Made by a program: the position numbers and the translations under genes. A DNA stretch of 64,000 nt. Origin: Asterochloris sp. CNOR1. Lineage: Eukaryota > Chlorophyta > Trebouxiophyceae > Trebouxiales > Trebouxiaceae. The notes beneath the pieces were generated by a model. The model did not search any database. It was not told the DNA's origin and worked only from the letters and a program-made list of their open reading frames with translations. This document shows, one piece after another, positions 11,667 through 43,056 of the stretch (position 1 is its first letter; the number at the start of each line of letters is the position of its first letter). The stretch lies in NCBI GenBank assembly GCA_963969365.1, contig OZ017755.1, positions 620,001 to 684,000 on the forward strand, read 5' to 3'.

Positions 11667-14276
11667 TTACAGCAGCCCTTCATCAGGGCACTGCACCTGT
11701 GGGAACACTCTGAGCGCTGCAGCGCCATGGCTGCAGTTGCTGAAAAGGTTGTGCAGGGGAACGGTCGTCTCTGCAGACCATTTTCGGCTCCACAATGCAC
11801 AGTGGCCAGTATCCATCAGAAGCAGCTCAGACAGCGGCAGCTTTGGCTTCACCCTGCGCGCCATCATTTGTCTGAGATCGTCTTGGTGGATCAAGAGCTC
11901 AGAGGAGATTCTGCAGTCAAAAACCCCTCATGAGGCTTGATGTTGGTGCATGTGAACAACATCAGGTGTGAGGTGACCTGATGAGCAGCTTGTCTGCACA
12001 ATCCTGTTGCTGGTGCCAGCCATCGTTGCGGATACCCTGCAGGGTTGCTGTGGTGACCGCGCTGGCGTTGTATGTCTGTGGATGAGGCTCTCCTGCAGGG
12101 GCGTCCATGAACGCAGTGAGCGGCAGCTGCAGCAGGGCGCTGCAGTGTAGAGGCAGCCCATGTGTCCTATGGGTATGGTGAGCAGCAGCTGCAGCGCAGC
12201 GCAGCAGTGCAGCGGTAGCCCACCTGTGCTGTGGTTGCTGTGGATGCCCATGCCCACACAGTCTGTGTTGTGGCCCTCCCCTTTTGCTGCCAGCAGGCTG
12301 CTCACATAGTGCTCATCTGACATGCAGTCCCTGAACCTGCAGGCACATTGCATGGAACTCGTCTGGGTACTGCTGCCGCCAGATGCAGCTGAAAGCTGAC
12401 GTGGCCTGCCCAGCTGACAGTATGACCGGGAGGCTTCTAGATTCTAGAGCGGCACAGAGGAATGATGCACAACTGCCTTCCCAGCCCAACTGCTCAACAT
12501 GGCTCCTGTTCAACACCAACACAGCACTAAGCCCAGAGCTGCATCTTGGTCGGCATCAAGGGGCTCCCAGAATTGTTGTGCAACTTGGGGCTGCACAGAG
12601 CTTGAAGCTTTCCCACCTGCCCAGAGCCTCGTCCTGGCCAACATAGCAGTGCTGCCGGAAGGATGCATCATACAGCACATCGTCTGCTACCAGCTGTGCA
12701 TGTCGCCTGATCATAAGGGGGAATTGTGAAGACTTATGGAAAGTGCGGAAGGTCAGGTTGCCAACAGCCAGCAGGGGTGACCAGCGCCGCCACAGCTCAT
12801 TCAAGGAGTCCCACTGCGTGTTCCAGAGCTGCAGCACAAGTTGAGGAGTTCAGCAGCAGTGGGCGCATGATGAGATGGTCAGCTCAGCACCAAGTCCGGT
12901 CGGCATGCAGTGGGACACTCTGCCAGTGTGTCTCCCTATGCTTCAAACGGCAGAATGCAAAATGCTCAACAGCTGATCTGTACAAAGCAAAGCCTGCCAG
13001 CAGCATCAGATGCAAGTCAGTACGGCAGGACAACCAGCGCTGGGAGAGCAAAGTTTCCCCTTTGACAATGAGCCACAGGCTTCAGGAGGATAGGCTAATG
13101 CCTGCCAGAAGCACTTCCATGCAGCCATGTGAAGAGGATTGAGGACTCACATTGTCTGGGTGATCACAAGCTGCCACTCTGCTCTTCTGCTCAGCCAACA
13201 TGTGTGAATAGACTGCCCCTGGTGGGTACAATGGGACTGCAGGCAGTCAGTGCACATGCCCAGATTAGTTTGAGGTCTGAGCTAGTGGCCATCAGGTACA
13301 GACATCCAACAGCCGCAATCAGATTTCACTGCATTGCACCAGCACTAGCTGACCTGTGACCTCGCAGAGAATTTGAAAGCGCTGATTTGCAGGGTCTGCA
13401 AGAGCAGCCGCCAGGAGCAGCCGCACTGCATCAATGCCACTGTGCTGCCCCCACCTGACCTGCAGGAGTGATGTGAACTTGCTCATGAGCCAGCCTATCA
13501 TGCAGTTGGGGGCCGCCCGACGCAGGACAGAACACCCTGCTGCACAGCCATTGTCACCAGCAAGGATGGCTGGCCTGACCTTCACGCTGGTGTCCAGCAG
13601 AGTCTTGGCAAAGACATGTCCTTGCGGGTAGCCCTTGAAGTCTGGCCCTGCGTGAACGTGCACAGAGAAGAGGTGCTGCCTGCTGAGGACGTCTGGATGC
13701 TTGCTGCCTGCTTGCTCCAGGAGACGAGCACAGTCCTTGGAAGCTGGGTCGGAGCACAGCGCAAATGCTGTGTTTTTTGGAACCCAGCCGGCTGCGCCCT
13801 CAAACCAGCTGCGCCAGATGGGCTCATGGTGCACTGCACCACGCACCAGGAAGAGGAGAGCCACCTGCAAGGCATGCCCAGCTGTGCAGCAAGGCAGTCT
13901 GTGTCCATGGCTGTGTACCAGATGTGCCAATGGCAACTGCTGCCTTGCTGTAGCGACACCTCATGTCTGGAGGCACCTTTGACATCAGTGCTGGTGGTTC
14001 TGTTGATGGCCTGGCTCCAACCTGTGCCTCGCGGAACAGCCCTGAGCGCCTGCCATGCCAGGAGCTGCTGGATGCGCTAGCCAGCTTTGTGCACCGGCCC
14101 TGGGTGCAGCTAGCATTTCTGAGTGCCTTCCAGCAGGCTGTCAGTGTAAAGAGCAGAGCACTTGTGGTGGCTGCCAGCAGCAGGTAGTGCCTTGAAATGT
14201 CATGGAGGGGCAGACGCATCCTGCCCAGTTGTCTAGGCCTGTGTGCAGACATGAAAGGAGTGCACGCAGCTGACAA
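11667..14276 (-). CDS. GT14 family (core-2/I-branching-like, DUF266) glycosyltransferase
   Basis: This is a type II Golgi-membrane enzyme of the plant/algal DUF266 group, whose acceptor substrates are mostly unknown. The N-terminal exon (14276-13977; a second possible ATG is at 14222) has one membrane anchor, HYLLLAATTSALLFTLTACW. Exon 13864-13580 gives VALLFLVRGAVHHEPIWRSW and LFSVHVHAGPDF, the family's first conserved block. Exon 13459-13361 gives VRWGQHSGIDAVRLLLAAAL and ends in FQILCE. Further exons near 12833-12600 (FHKSSQFPLMIRRHAQLV) and 12340-12240 (RDCMSDEHYVSSLL) carry the usual DEHY block. The last exon (about 11918-11667) has LWSRKW, matching the family's FARKF ending. I could not place the exon expected between 13360 and 12840, so the model is incomplete there. 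Confidence 0.8.
12110..12225 (-). repeat. Two tandem copies beside a GT14 exon end
   Basis: On the minus strand GGGCTACCGCTGCACTGCTG... (from about 12215) is followed by a diverged copy, GGGCTGCCTCTACACTGCAG... (from about 12155). Both end in a GCTCAC-type string. They sit just past the donor of the DEHY exon and look like duplicated border sequence. Confidence 0.45.
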
Positions 14277-14469
14277 GGTCTACCACAGGTGCAGTGTGTC
14301 AGTCCAAGAAGGGCGCGGTGACGCGATGCAAGGTTTGACTGACTGGGCCCTTAAACAGTCTGTGCGACCCTAGCGCAGCACTGTGCCCAGTGGCAGAGCT
14401 TCAGTAAGCTGTGAAAATGCTGTCTGGGATTGACTTGGCTATGTCTGCCGAGGGGCCATCTGCCACAGG
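14277..14469. promoter_or_regulatory. Short divergent interval, GT14 / SET gene
   Basis: Only 193 bases separate the first ATG of the minus-strand GT14 gene from the assigned ATG of the plus-strand SET gene. Both promoters must lie here or overlap the first exons. I recognise no TATA box or other motif. Confidence 0.4.
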
Positions 14470-15437
14470 ATGAAGGTGCCCAGCACAGGGCCTGCATACA
14501 GCTTGTGGCAGCACCTGCAAGCATTACGCTCGTCCTCTAGGTGTGGCAAGGTGGGCCGCCGCAGTCTCAATGTCAATGTTGGCAGCCGTGGACAATGTCA
14601 TGAATCAAGAGTCCTTGGAGGTAGAGTCTGGTTGGTCAAGCCGTCAGTGATCAGCAGCTACAGGCAGGCCCAAGGCTTCATTCAGAAGTGGTCAAAGGGA
14701 GGCTGCCAGCTCATCTCCCCAGAGAATTGGCTTGTCACCTTAGAAACAGCTGCCTTGAGGCTGCAGGTCAGTTGCCATGATGGCATGCTTTGACCAGCCC
14801 CTTTCCTTCTGGTCTATCAGCTGCTGCAGGCCACAGCCGAACCGTATGAGCCTCTGCAAAGTCACTGCCACTCCCTATACAGGCGAAGCAGTGGCCAGAG
14901 GTGACAATCGATGCTTCTTTCCGAGCATCCTCCATCTGCAGTCCTCCACCCAAGACAACATTCGCTGTCTGCAGGAGTGGTGGCAGCCACACCAATGAGC
15001 AGAGGGCAGCTTGTTGAAATCGCCCACTGCATTGCTGTTCCTGAAGATCAATACACAAAGCACCTCAGGCAAGCTTGCTCAGCTTGAGAGCCCTGCATCC
15101 TGGCTCCATCTGCTTGACATCCCCCCTGGCTCCGCACAGGCACACAACGCTTGAGCACTATGTCTTCAAGGTCAGATCAGGCGGGGTCCTGGTGGCATTG
15201 GGCCTGGGCAGCTTGTTTAATCACAGCCGCACCCCAAACTTGGACTACAAGGTTGATGCTGATCACCTGGTCATTCACTACTATGCTGCTCGTGACATTG
15301 CTGAGAATGAGGAGCTCTTTATATACTATGGCAGCGATATCTGGTTTGAAGACAGTCAAGAGGGGGGCACTGTGCCAACCCACAATCATGAACACATGGA
15401 AGATGAACAGGCCTTCCTTGGAGCCATGCAGCTCTAG
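14470..15437 (+). CDS. Small stand-alone SET-domain protein
   Basis: This is a putative protein-lysine methyltransferase, or a catalytically modified relative, consisting almost only of a SET domain (180 residues). Exons are 14470-14620, 14975-15068 and 15140-15437; they sum to 543 bases with consistent phases. Core motifs are present: SRGQLVEIAHCIAVPEDQY near the front, then LGSLFNHSRTPNLDYKVD (the NHS...PN substrate/cofactor motif) and ARDIAENEELFIYYG (the E-E-L-x-x-x-Y-G motif). No post-SET cysteines follow; the tail is acidic and polar. The second intron (15069-15139) uses a GC donor. The first exon is the least certain part, because it was chosen by phase and by the family's GxGVxAT pattern (here GGVVAATP). 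Confidence 0.72.
15069..15139 (+). other. GC-AG intron in SET gene
   Basis: CTCAG|GCAAGC joins to GCACAG|GCACAC. Splicing here restores KHLR-HTTLEHYVFK in frame; no GT donor in reach keeps the SET domain intact. AG|GCAAG is the known strong consensus for GC donors. Confidence 0.75.
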
Positions 15438-15574
15438 ACAGAAGCAGCAGAGTTACAGTGATGTTGCAGGAAGAAGGTGCTGGGTGTGTTGCAATGGCAC
15501 AGGAATCCTGAATTATTTCAAGCTGGGGAGGGCATGCAACACGCTACACATGTCACTAAAGTAATGGTGCATCG
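15438..15574. other. Convergent 3' interval, SET and CHD1
   Basis: There are 137 bases between the two stop codons. They must hold both polyadenylation regions. I see no TGTAA signal of the Chlamydomonas type. Confidence 0.5.
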
Positions 15575-36015
<20,441 letters not shown>

Positions 36016-36231
36016 TGGCCTTTCTTTCGCAAGATCCAGGGGGCCCCGGAGGACGGACCGATGATCTAGGCCATTTGTCAACTGCGTCTCGCTTAGTCCC
36101 CTGACGAGGCTACGTCTGGTGCCTCAGCCGCTGCCAAAAGAACAAGAACGAAAATCATTAGCCATTTAAAGCTTGCTGGCTTCTGTTTGTGCCCTTGCGC
36201 CAGCCAGCTTGCCTTGTGTGACCGCTGCTTC
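36016..36231. promoter_or_regulatory. Shared divergent promoter, CHD1 / LUL
   Basis: 216 bases separate the start codons of two oppositely transcribed genes, so both promoters lie here. An AT-richer patch around 36145-36175 (aaaatcattagccatttaaa) stands out, but I cannot assign a factor or a TATA box. Confidence 0.5.
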
Positions 36232-39200
36232 ATGGGTAATTCAGTGAGTGGACGCAGAAGGCATCGTCAGGAGCAGAACCAGCAGCAGCAGCAGCAGCAG
36301 CAAGCAACTCAGCAGACTCCCCACTATGGCCCAGTATATCCCCCTCCAGCTGTGCAAGGGCCTGGCCAGCAGGTGAGCCCTGATCTTGTCACAGCCCTCT
36401 AGGCTGCATCTTGGCTACTGCATGACAGTTGCCCTGTGCTGCGCGGCATGGCGCAGTGGCATGTCGCGCCTGCCAGGCACAGCGTCCAGGGCTCTGCCAT
36501 GTGTGGCGCAACCAAAGTCTCATGATGTAATCACACTATCTGTCACAACGCAGGATCCAGGAGGGCGTGGGGGTGCGCTGCCCCATCACCACCAGTGGCG
36601 GCCTTTCAATCCTCCTGCAGCCTTCCCTGGGGTGAGGCCGCCCTGACGTAACACGGCATCACAGGTGGCCCAGGCCTGTGGTGGCCGCACTGAAGCTTCA
36701 CACTCTGCAGTGCTGCTGGCGACTGTGCCGCACCCTGCTTGTGCGGCCGGCACAGTTGATGGACCTGAACACCACTCAAACAGCACCAGTTCTGGCGTAC
36801 TAACTCATCTGCGACCTTGGGCAGCACGTATCCTCAGCAACACGGCGCCACATGGCATCTCCAGCAATACCGTGCACCACACCCCCAGCACCAGCCCTCT
36901 AGGTCGATCTGGTTGGCTCGGTGCTTGCAGGCCCCGCTGCCCCAGGGGCAGCCTGCCTCGCGAGGGGGAGTCCCCCCCGCAGAGCTGACCCAGACAGCTA
37001 CCATCCGCAACGCTGTGAACCTGAAGAAGCACACCCTGAAACTGGTGCCCATTGCGGGGAATGAGAACAAGCTGTCAGTGCAGTTCATGTTTGACGCTGC
37101 AGAGCCCTGCAGGTGAGGCTAGTGTGAAGAAGGTATATGCACTGGGCAGCTGCTGTGAGCAGCAGCACATTCTGCCTTGTGGAAATGGATGCACAGTCCC
37201 TGATGAGGACTTAGGGCCACCAACAGGCTGCCGTGTGGAGGGTGGCTGCACAGTCACTACTGAGGATGCTGACGGCAGGGTGTTCACAGTTGATCTGGCT
37301 GCAGCAGCATCTATCTGTCTTCTGTAGGCGCGCTGAAGACAGGGGCTGGTAGGGCTGTCTTGACCATCCCCAAAATCAGCAGCAGCGGCAGTAACGGCAT
37401 TGCTGCCGTGTGCAGGTTGACTGCCTTTGTGCTGGCTCGGGAGGAGCCTGCCGAGGCCTGCAGACTCACCCCACTCAGCAGCGGATCAGCGCTGGGCCCA
37501 TGCATGTATGACAAAGGGGTGAGTCACGCTGAGATGCTTCACTGCACCCTGCTTGGTTCCCCGGGACTTTGTTTTCCTGTCTGCTTGAACTTGCCTGTCT
37601 CGCCAGTTTCTTGATAGCAGGGTGCTGTAGCCCCCACAATGCATTGCCTGCCTGCAGTTCAACCACACCTTCCCCCGACAAGGAGCCCCAGATGCAGAGC
37701 AGATCATCCTGGACTTGGCAAGACTCGATGTGCAGAAGCTGTCTGTGGCTGAGGGCAATTCCTACCCGCTGGTGCTACGTCTAGAGACCATCTCAGCCAA
37801 GGGGCTTGAGGAGGGGCACACGCTGCAGGTGCAACCAAGGCTGCTTTGTTCCTGTCAGCTAGCTTGTTGATGCCTGGGGACTGTCTCAGCAATCGGGGTG
37901 GAGGGAGGGGCATACCCTGCAGGTGCAACCCAGGCCCTCTTTGCTTTCCGTCACCAACAACCAAGCCAGTGGGGCTTGGGGAGGCCAGGCAACCTTGCTT
38001 TGCTGCTTGAGTGCAATAAGTTGTTGCATAGGAACCATCTCAGCCAAAGCGCTCTTCGAGGGGCGCACCCTTCATGTGAGGGCAGCTGTGTGGTTCAGCA
38101 TGCTGATCTCTGGACACTGCCTTTGTGTCGACATTTGCGAGGTGGTGGGACCACCTCGCATGAAGTACATGATGTGAAACAGCCTGCTGCATACATTAAG
38201 CTGCCTGCTTGCCGACTGTGCCTGCAGGAGCTGGAAGTGGGGCAGATGCAGAAGGTGTGGATTCAGTCGCAGACCACGTTTGCCAGCGTGGCAAAGAATG
38301 AGGATGGGCACTTTTGCTGCAAGGTGGGCCCCGGCAATGGGCATCTGGAACTCTGCCGCTCTCTTGCTCTGTGAGGGTTTGCAGGCAGACATGACTCTGC
38401 AGTCCTGCATCCCTGCATCCTGCCTGTAGAAGCTGGCTCTGCAGCTCTGTTGCTTGGTCTAGATGTCAGGCATGCAGCCTGGAGACGCGTGGTACCTGCT
38501 CTACCCCTGTGCCTTGCCTGCAGATGTTGAAGCAGAAGATCTGGTTTGAGGGGTGCTCCTTTGAGCTCCAAGAGATCTATGGCATGGAGCACTCGCAGAG
38601 GGATGGGCGTAAGACCGAGGTCAGCTCTGCACAGCTGTCAATGCCCTGCCACTGGCGGGCAGTATGACACATCCCTGCCTGGCACAGGAAGGGCACAGCA
38701 TGGCCCTGTAAGCCCAATGCAGACGGGAGGGCTGAGCTCACCCGCCTGTCCCGAGCCGCTCTGTAGAGCATGGCAGCCTGCTGAGGCTGCAGTCAACCTT
38801 TGCGGCTGTGGCGCCTGCGCAGTTTTGTCCGGCACTATGCATATGTGAGGGATTGGCACGCTGGGTGCTGACAACCGTCAGATGCATGGTCGTGGCTGTG
38901 GTGCAGAAGAAGAAGGAAGGTGGCTTGGAGGAGCACTCCTGTGTGATCTCAGCAGTCATCGCAGCTTCTGAAAGATGTGGGTCACACATGAGCCATGTGT
39001 GGGGTGCTTGATGTAAGGTGCTGCTGTGCCATGGTGCAGGAGGGGTCAGTGCTGCAGCCTTGCAGCCAGTGACAACAACACAATCAGCTGCTGTCACCCG
39101 CCCTCAAGGGGGGCTTCTCTTCTGCAGAAGGAGAAGGAAGAGGACTTGGAGGAGCGCCTGTGCGTGATCTGCCTGGTGAATGACCGCAACACGACAGTGC

Positions 39201-39675
39201 TACCCTGTCGGCACATGTGCATGTGCAACGAGTGTGCCCAGGAGCTGCGCAAACAGACCAGCCGCTGCCCCATCTGCCGCAACCACGTGGAGAGCCTGCT
39301 GCACATCAAGATGCAGAAGAAGCCCAGCCGGCAGCAGGTCAATGCAGCAGGTGAGACTGCAGGGCCAAGGGGTTGCCCATTCTGCTGCATTTTTACGCAG
39401 GCCGGCAGCCAATGAAAGTAGCTTGCAGCTAAATCTCTGCACTGTTGCAAGGGGCCCCTCTGGCTTGTGGATCTACCGCTAGGGGAATCAGCTTGCTATC
39501 AACTGGTCAATATGGGGGTTTGTCAGCCTGCGTGCATCAGCGCTGCCATTCCTCCACACTTTGTCACGATTTTGAGAAGTCTGTGCTTGCAGTTGCTGCG
39601 GCTGGAGGTGACCCTGCCAAACTAACGGATGAGTTCCAGAAGTTGCAGCAACAGCAGGCTGGCAGGCAGTCCTGA
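36232..39675 (+). CDS. LUL: LUL/MGRN1-type RING E3 ubiquitin ligase
   Basis: This is a membrane-associated ubiquitin ligase of the family of plant LOG2/LUL1-4 and animal MGRN1. Nine exons (36232-36372, 36554-36631, 36931-37112, 37416-37518, 37658-37828, 38228-38323, 38524-38619, 39128-39350, 39593-39675) give 390 residues in perfect phase. MGNSVSG fits N-myristoylation. A poly-Gln run and Pro/His-rich stretch follow (residues 15-75). The substrate-recognition domain starts with [17 protein letters not shown] (about residue 95) and runs to about 285. The C3HC4 RING is CVIC...[16 protein letters not shown]...CPICR (about residues 300-345). A Gln-rich tail ends the protein. A further small exon near 36826-36900 ([13 protein letters not shown]) is possible but its phase does not fit. 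Confidence 0.92.
36276..36304 (+). repeat. CAG tract encoding poly-Gln in LUL
   Basis: This is a run of CAG codons interrupted near its start by AAC and near its end by CAA, encoding [13 protein letters not shown] repeats of this size are length-variable in many genomes. Confidence 0.85.
37785..38085 (+). repeat. Exon-edge echo x3: donor end of LUL exon 5
   Basis: The real exon end, [14 protein letters not shown] plus GTGCAACC (37785-37850), recurs at 37881-37945 with the same GTGCAACC beyond the border. It recurs again at 38032-38085, reading [14 protein letters not shown] then GTGAGG. The third copy is the best preserved in coding sense and ends in a stronger donor than the real one. Confidence 0.78.
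38899..39170 (+). repeat. Exon-edge echo x2: acceptor end of the RING exon
   Basis: The real RING exon start ([15 protein letters not shown], from 39128) is mirrored at 38899-38950 by a copy reading [16 protein letters not shown]. The copy has lost the second zinc-binding cysteine. Its acceptor region reads gtggtgcag. Confidence 0.75.
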
Positions 39676-39843
39676 TTGTCAGCATGCATTCCACTTAATG
39701 TAGTTCATAGTACCTGGCCCCATCCTTCTGAAATGCTCATGTACCATATATTCAATTCATTTCAGTGCAGTGGTAATTTAGTATGTCTGCTGTCAATGTC
39801 ATTTTGAGCTCATGCAATTGTTGGGGCACAAAGAGACAGGCTA

Positions 39844-42800
39844 TCACCAGGCCTGCGTACTCGCCTGGCCCCTGATTGGCTCCATTTCGTGCTCCTCCTC
39901 GTATTCTATGTTGGTGCCACGCCGCCGCTTTGCAGCCCGGCCAGCTCCATCTGCAGCACGCGCAGGCATTACAGATGTGCCAAGAATGTGAACACCATAT
40001 GTCAAGATGCTCAACACTGAAGAGCCGACATGAACACAGAGGGGTACCGCCCAGGGCCAGATCCCTGAGCATGTACTACTGAAGTAAAAAGGCGCAACCA
40101 ACCGCCCCTCTGCTTGGCATGCGCCGCGAGTTCAGCTGCTACCACGGCACGCTGGCCTTCATGACCCAGGCTGCTTGCCACTCTGCTTGTTGATGAGTAT
40201 GCACACCTGTCACAGGATGTGCAATCTACACTGCTTCAGCAGCTATCTGGGGCCAGGCATCGCTCCCTGTGCACATCCGTCACAGCTGTGATAGCATTGC
40301 AACAGCCAACTGCATTCTAGTTGGCCAGCATTTAGAGACGTATGCTGCTGCACTTGTCCCCCTGACAACTCAGCCGCCCAGTTGCTGCTCTACCTTGCAG
40401 GGGCGCTCACACACCCAGTCACAGCACGCACCTGCTCTCCGCTTGGCTGGTGCCCTCTGACCAGGTGCTGCTGCCCTGCGCTGGCTGCCGCTGCCCTTCA
40501 ACGCTTCAGCCTGCTCAGCAGCCCCATTCTGCCTGTCTTCATCATCGCTATCCGAGCCAGACTCCCTCACATAGTCTTCCATGTCGTCCTCCTCATCCGT
40601 GTCAATGTTCACCTCTGCGTCGCTTAGGTACTGCACCTGAGGCCGCAGCATTGTAGTGCACAAGATGTCAAAACATACTCTGGAGCTGGGGCGGCAGCAG
40701 CTAAGCTGGGGTCGAGTGCGCACATGGGGTAACGCAGTGCAGCCAACAGGAAGTATGCAGCAGCAGGGATGGCTGTGATAAGCACACAGGTGTTACTGTT
40801 ATTGTTGTTGGAGCTGAACCTGGGGTGCAGCACACGCCAAGGCAGGTACTCGGCCTGCAGCCTTCCAAATTGGCTGCTTTGATGCAGGGGCATGCAAAGC
40901 AGCCGAGAGAGTCCTACACCTGGGCCAGCACCAGCAACAATGGCTGGAGTCAGTGCAAAGGGCCACAGCTCAGCATTAGCAGAGCAGGGGCTGCACATCG
41001 GGCTGCAGCAGCCCATGTGCAATGTGTCGGCACCTTAGGCATGCTGCAGATGGCGGCTCAAGAGCCGCATCCCACACGCAAAGCGCCTCAGGCTGCAGCT
41101 CAATGCAGGTGGCTTGGCAGCGAGGAGTGAGGAAGCCTCGTCTGCGCTGCTACCTGCAGTCCTCCTCAAGGCGCCTGACCCAATGCAGCACTTTGCTCTT
41201 GGCACTTCAAGTGCTCCTACTCAAGAGGCAATCGCTTGATGCTTCACACAAATTCTTTGCATACATATGGTTGTGTCATGTGTCTAGCACAAGTGCGGCA
41301 CACATCTGGTCTCATGGATAAGAGTGTCGAGCTGAAGACGGTTGAACTGTAGCCTACCTGCTCGTCCTCGTTCTCGTATTCCAGCTCCTGATCAGCATCC
41401 TCATCTGCGTCTTCCTCGGCTTCCTCATCCTCCTCTGCCTCCACAAAGTCTGCCAGATCCTCGTCTGCCTCAGCATGCAGCCCCTCATCCAGCGCCTGCA
41501 CAACAACCCCACAGCACTGACCCCACACCATGCTGCAGCTTGTGGCCGTGTTTTTGGCATTGCTCTCAGTGTGCTGGCTCCAGCTTGCCAGCAGCAAGTC
41601 CTGTAGGGGCGCCCTTCACATGCAGGCCTCATCCAGGCTGCCGGGCCGCTTGAAATGAGCGTCACGAGGTAGGCGACCCAGGCCGCAGGATGCCCTAAGT
41701 CTACACATCACCACAACTCCTTGCTGTCCCACCTTTTCATAGACTTTCTGGTGGATGTTGTAGATGTCGCCGTACATGCCCTGCTTGAGGCGCTGCAACA
41801 GCTCTGCCTCAATGCTGGACTCCAGCTTGGCAGCCACCTCTGCCTTGGCCTCCCTGTTCCTCTCCCGCTTCTCTGTCCTGCAGGCAGGCAGGCCAAAATC
41901 CCTGGCTGCCCTTTGATTCTCTATGTAGGCAGGCAGATAGAATGATCAGCCTGCAGTCAATGCTCTGGAGCTCGGGGAGCTCATGTAGGCCTGTGAAGTG
42001 AAAGGGCCACTGCAAGGACGGTGGTTGTGGGGGCTGGCCCTGGAAGCACAGCTGCAGATCCGGCCTGAGGCAGCCTGTAAACTCCTGGAGGGGCAGCTGT
42101 ACACAGCCGCAGGGCAATCAAAAGCGGATGAGGGCATGATCTGGGCACGTCCTGTATCGCCCATATCCCTGTGAGCCCTCCCAGTCCCTTGCCAGCCTGC
42201 TGCATCACCGGCAGGAGGCAGTGACCCGCTGCCCACCCTGCCTGTCACAGGGGGACCAGATTGGCTCTGCTGGCGGCTAGTCAGCCACCTGTGGCTCACC
42301 TGCGCGTGATGGTGGTCAGCTTGGGCGTGGCCCGCAGGGCGAGCTTGCGCATGCGGATGAGGTACTGCGTGATCTTGGTCAGGCGCTGCTTGTTCTTATG
42401 CACCAGGAACTTAGGCCAGTGCTGCAGGTGCTCATCTACCTGCAGACGCAGCACCAGGACGTCAGCAGTCAAAGTGTCTCTGGTTTGGCAGACTTGATCT
42501 TCGTACACAACGAGCACACCAGGTGCCAGATTCTGGGGGCTTGCTCATGCACAGGGCCAACTGGCTGCACCACCAACCACACCTGTGCCAATGCCTCTGC
42601 GTAGCTCTTCTTAAGCCTGATCTTCTGCCACATCTTGCTGGGCATGTGTGCCCGCTCAATGGTCTTGATGTACAGGTATATCCTGCATAGATCCGCCGGA
42701 CATGCCAGTGAGTGAGCCAAGGAGGGCAGAGAGGCAAGCCGCCAGCAGTGATGCTGACAGCTGCCTTGGTTGAAGGCCGCCAGCTAGCTCACCTGCCATT

Positions 42801-43056
42801 CTCCTCTCGGATTGTGGCATATCTGCTGTTGGCCAGGGGACAGGAGCTGCGATTGCACAGCCCAGTTACGTTGTATTCATTTCTGCAGAAGTTCTGGCTC
42901 TTGGTCTTGGCCTTGAAGCTGCAATGCTCATGATTGATGACCTGGAGGCAGAAGGAGTGCTGTGAGTCATTACAGCAGCCTCTAAGAGTTTGAGATCTTG
43001 GGACTGGAGACACTGAGGTCAACACTTACCTGCCAGATGACTTCATCGTGCTGCAT
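39844..43056 (-). CDS. MAK16: MAK16 ribosome biogenesis factor
   Basis: This is a nucleolar protein needed for early 60S ribosomal subunit assembly, in complex with RPF1. Eight exons (43056-43030, 42941-42793, 42682-42583, 42439-42300, 41877-41733, 41495-41358, 40636-40432, 39950-39844) give 336 residues with every phase consistent. It opens [20 protein letters not shown] and carries the family's conserved zinc-binding core, [20 protein letters not shown], then the [13 protein letters not shown] and [19 protein letters not shown] blocks. The middle has [15 protein letters not shown]. The C-terminal third is the usual acidic tract (for example [18 protein letters not shown]), ending in a basic patch and NIEYEEE. 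Length is typical. It converges with LUL, with 168 bases between the stops. Confidence 0.95.

Noticed and set aside
37131-37413. Coding reading of LUL intron 3
   Set aside because: The conserved domain continues only when 37113-37415 is spliced out, and the splice sites and phase fit exactly.
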